This document shows positions 4,998-5,019 of a stretch of DNA of 5,019 nt, one piece after another; within the stretch, counting starts at the first letter, position 1; the number at the start of each line of letters is the position of its first letter. This DNA is from Proteocatella sp049670425 (lineage in GTDB: Bacteria > Bacillota > Clostridia > Peptostreptococcales > Filifactoraceae), in NCBI GenBank assembly GCA_049670425.1, contig JBATTG010000152.1, forward strand, positions 1-5,019, read 5' to 3'. Below the pieces are notes generated by a model that had not been told where the DNA came from, did no database searches, and saw only the letters and a program-made list of their open reading frames with translations. Made by a program: the position numbers and the translations under genes.

Positions 4998-5019
4998 GTT
5001 CTCATTTCATAATAAGAAT

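Overview
The window looks like a chromosomal segment of an anaerobic, low-GC Firmicute, most likely in class Clostridia. It is AT-rich, especially between genes. Starts are preceded by strong AAGGAG-type ribosome binding sites. The gene content also fits: a GerM-domain lipoprotein, a multidomain cyclic-di-GMP protein, and a secreted protein with a stalk (copper amine oxidase N-terminal-like) domain. No mobile element, rRNA, tRNA or CRISPR array is visible.

Layout, read in the direction of transcription. Four genes lie on the minus strand. From right to left they are: a secreted FAS1 (fasciclin) protein (3159-4163); a small GerM/Germane-domain lipoprotein (2466-3002); a PAS-PAS-GGDEF-HD-GYP cyclic-di-GMP turnover protein (418-2181); and rlmH, the 23S rRNA pseudouridine-1915 N3-methyltransferase, which runs off the left edge (1-421). 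One gene on the plus strand at the right end, 4449-4997, is a PduO-type ATP:cob(I)alamin adenosyltransferase. It is divergent from the FAS1 gene across about 270 bases of very AT-rich DNA.

Transcription units. A near-perfect hairpin (3067-3099) separates the FAS1 gene from the lipoprotein gene. A long imperfect hairpin followed by a T run (2349-2406) separates the lipoprotein gene from the cyclic-di-GMP gene. The FAS1 and lipoprotein genes are therefore probably single-gene units. The cyclic-di-GMP gene and rlmH overlap by ATGA and are probably one translationally coupled unit.

How the genes relate. Apart from that coupling, they do not form an obvious pathway. The FAS1 and lipoprotein genes are envelope or surface proteins. 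The GGDEF/HD-GYP protein could control adhesion or motility through cyclic-di-GMP, but nothing in the window ties it to them. The most unusual feature is the FAS1 gene. It carries an 18-bp tandem duplication of its ribosome binding site plus start codon, an 18-bp duplication encoding a hexapeptide that holds the protein's only two cysteines, and four more 18-bp units encoding an Asn/Gln-rich linker. The window shows no clear new multi-gene system. Four starts were moved inward from the longest possible reading frame because the ribosome binding sites place them there.
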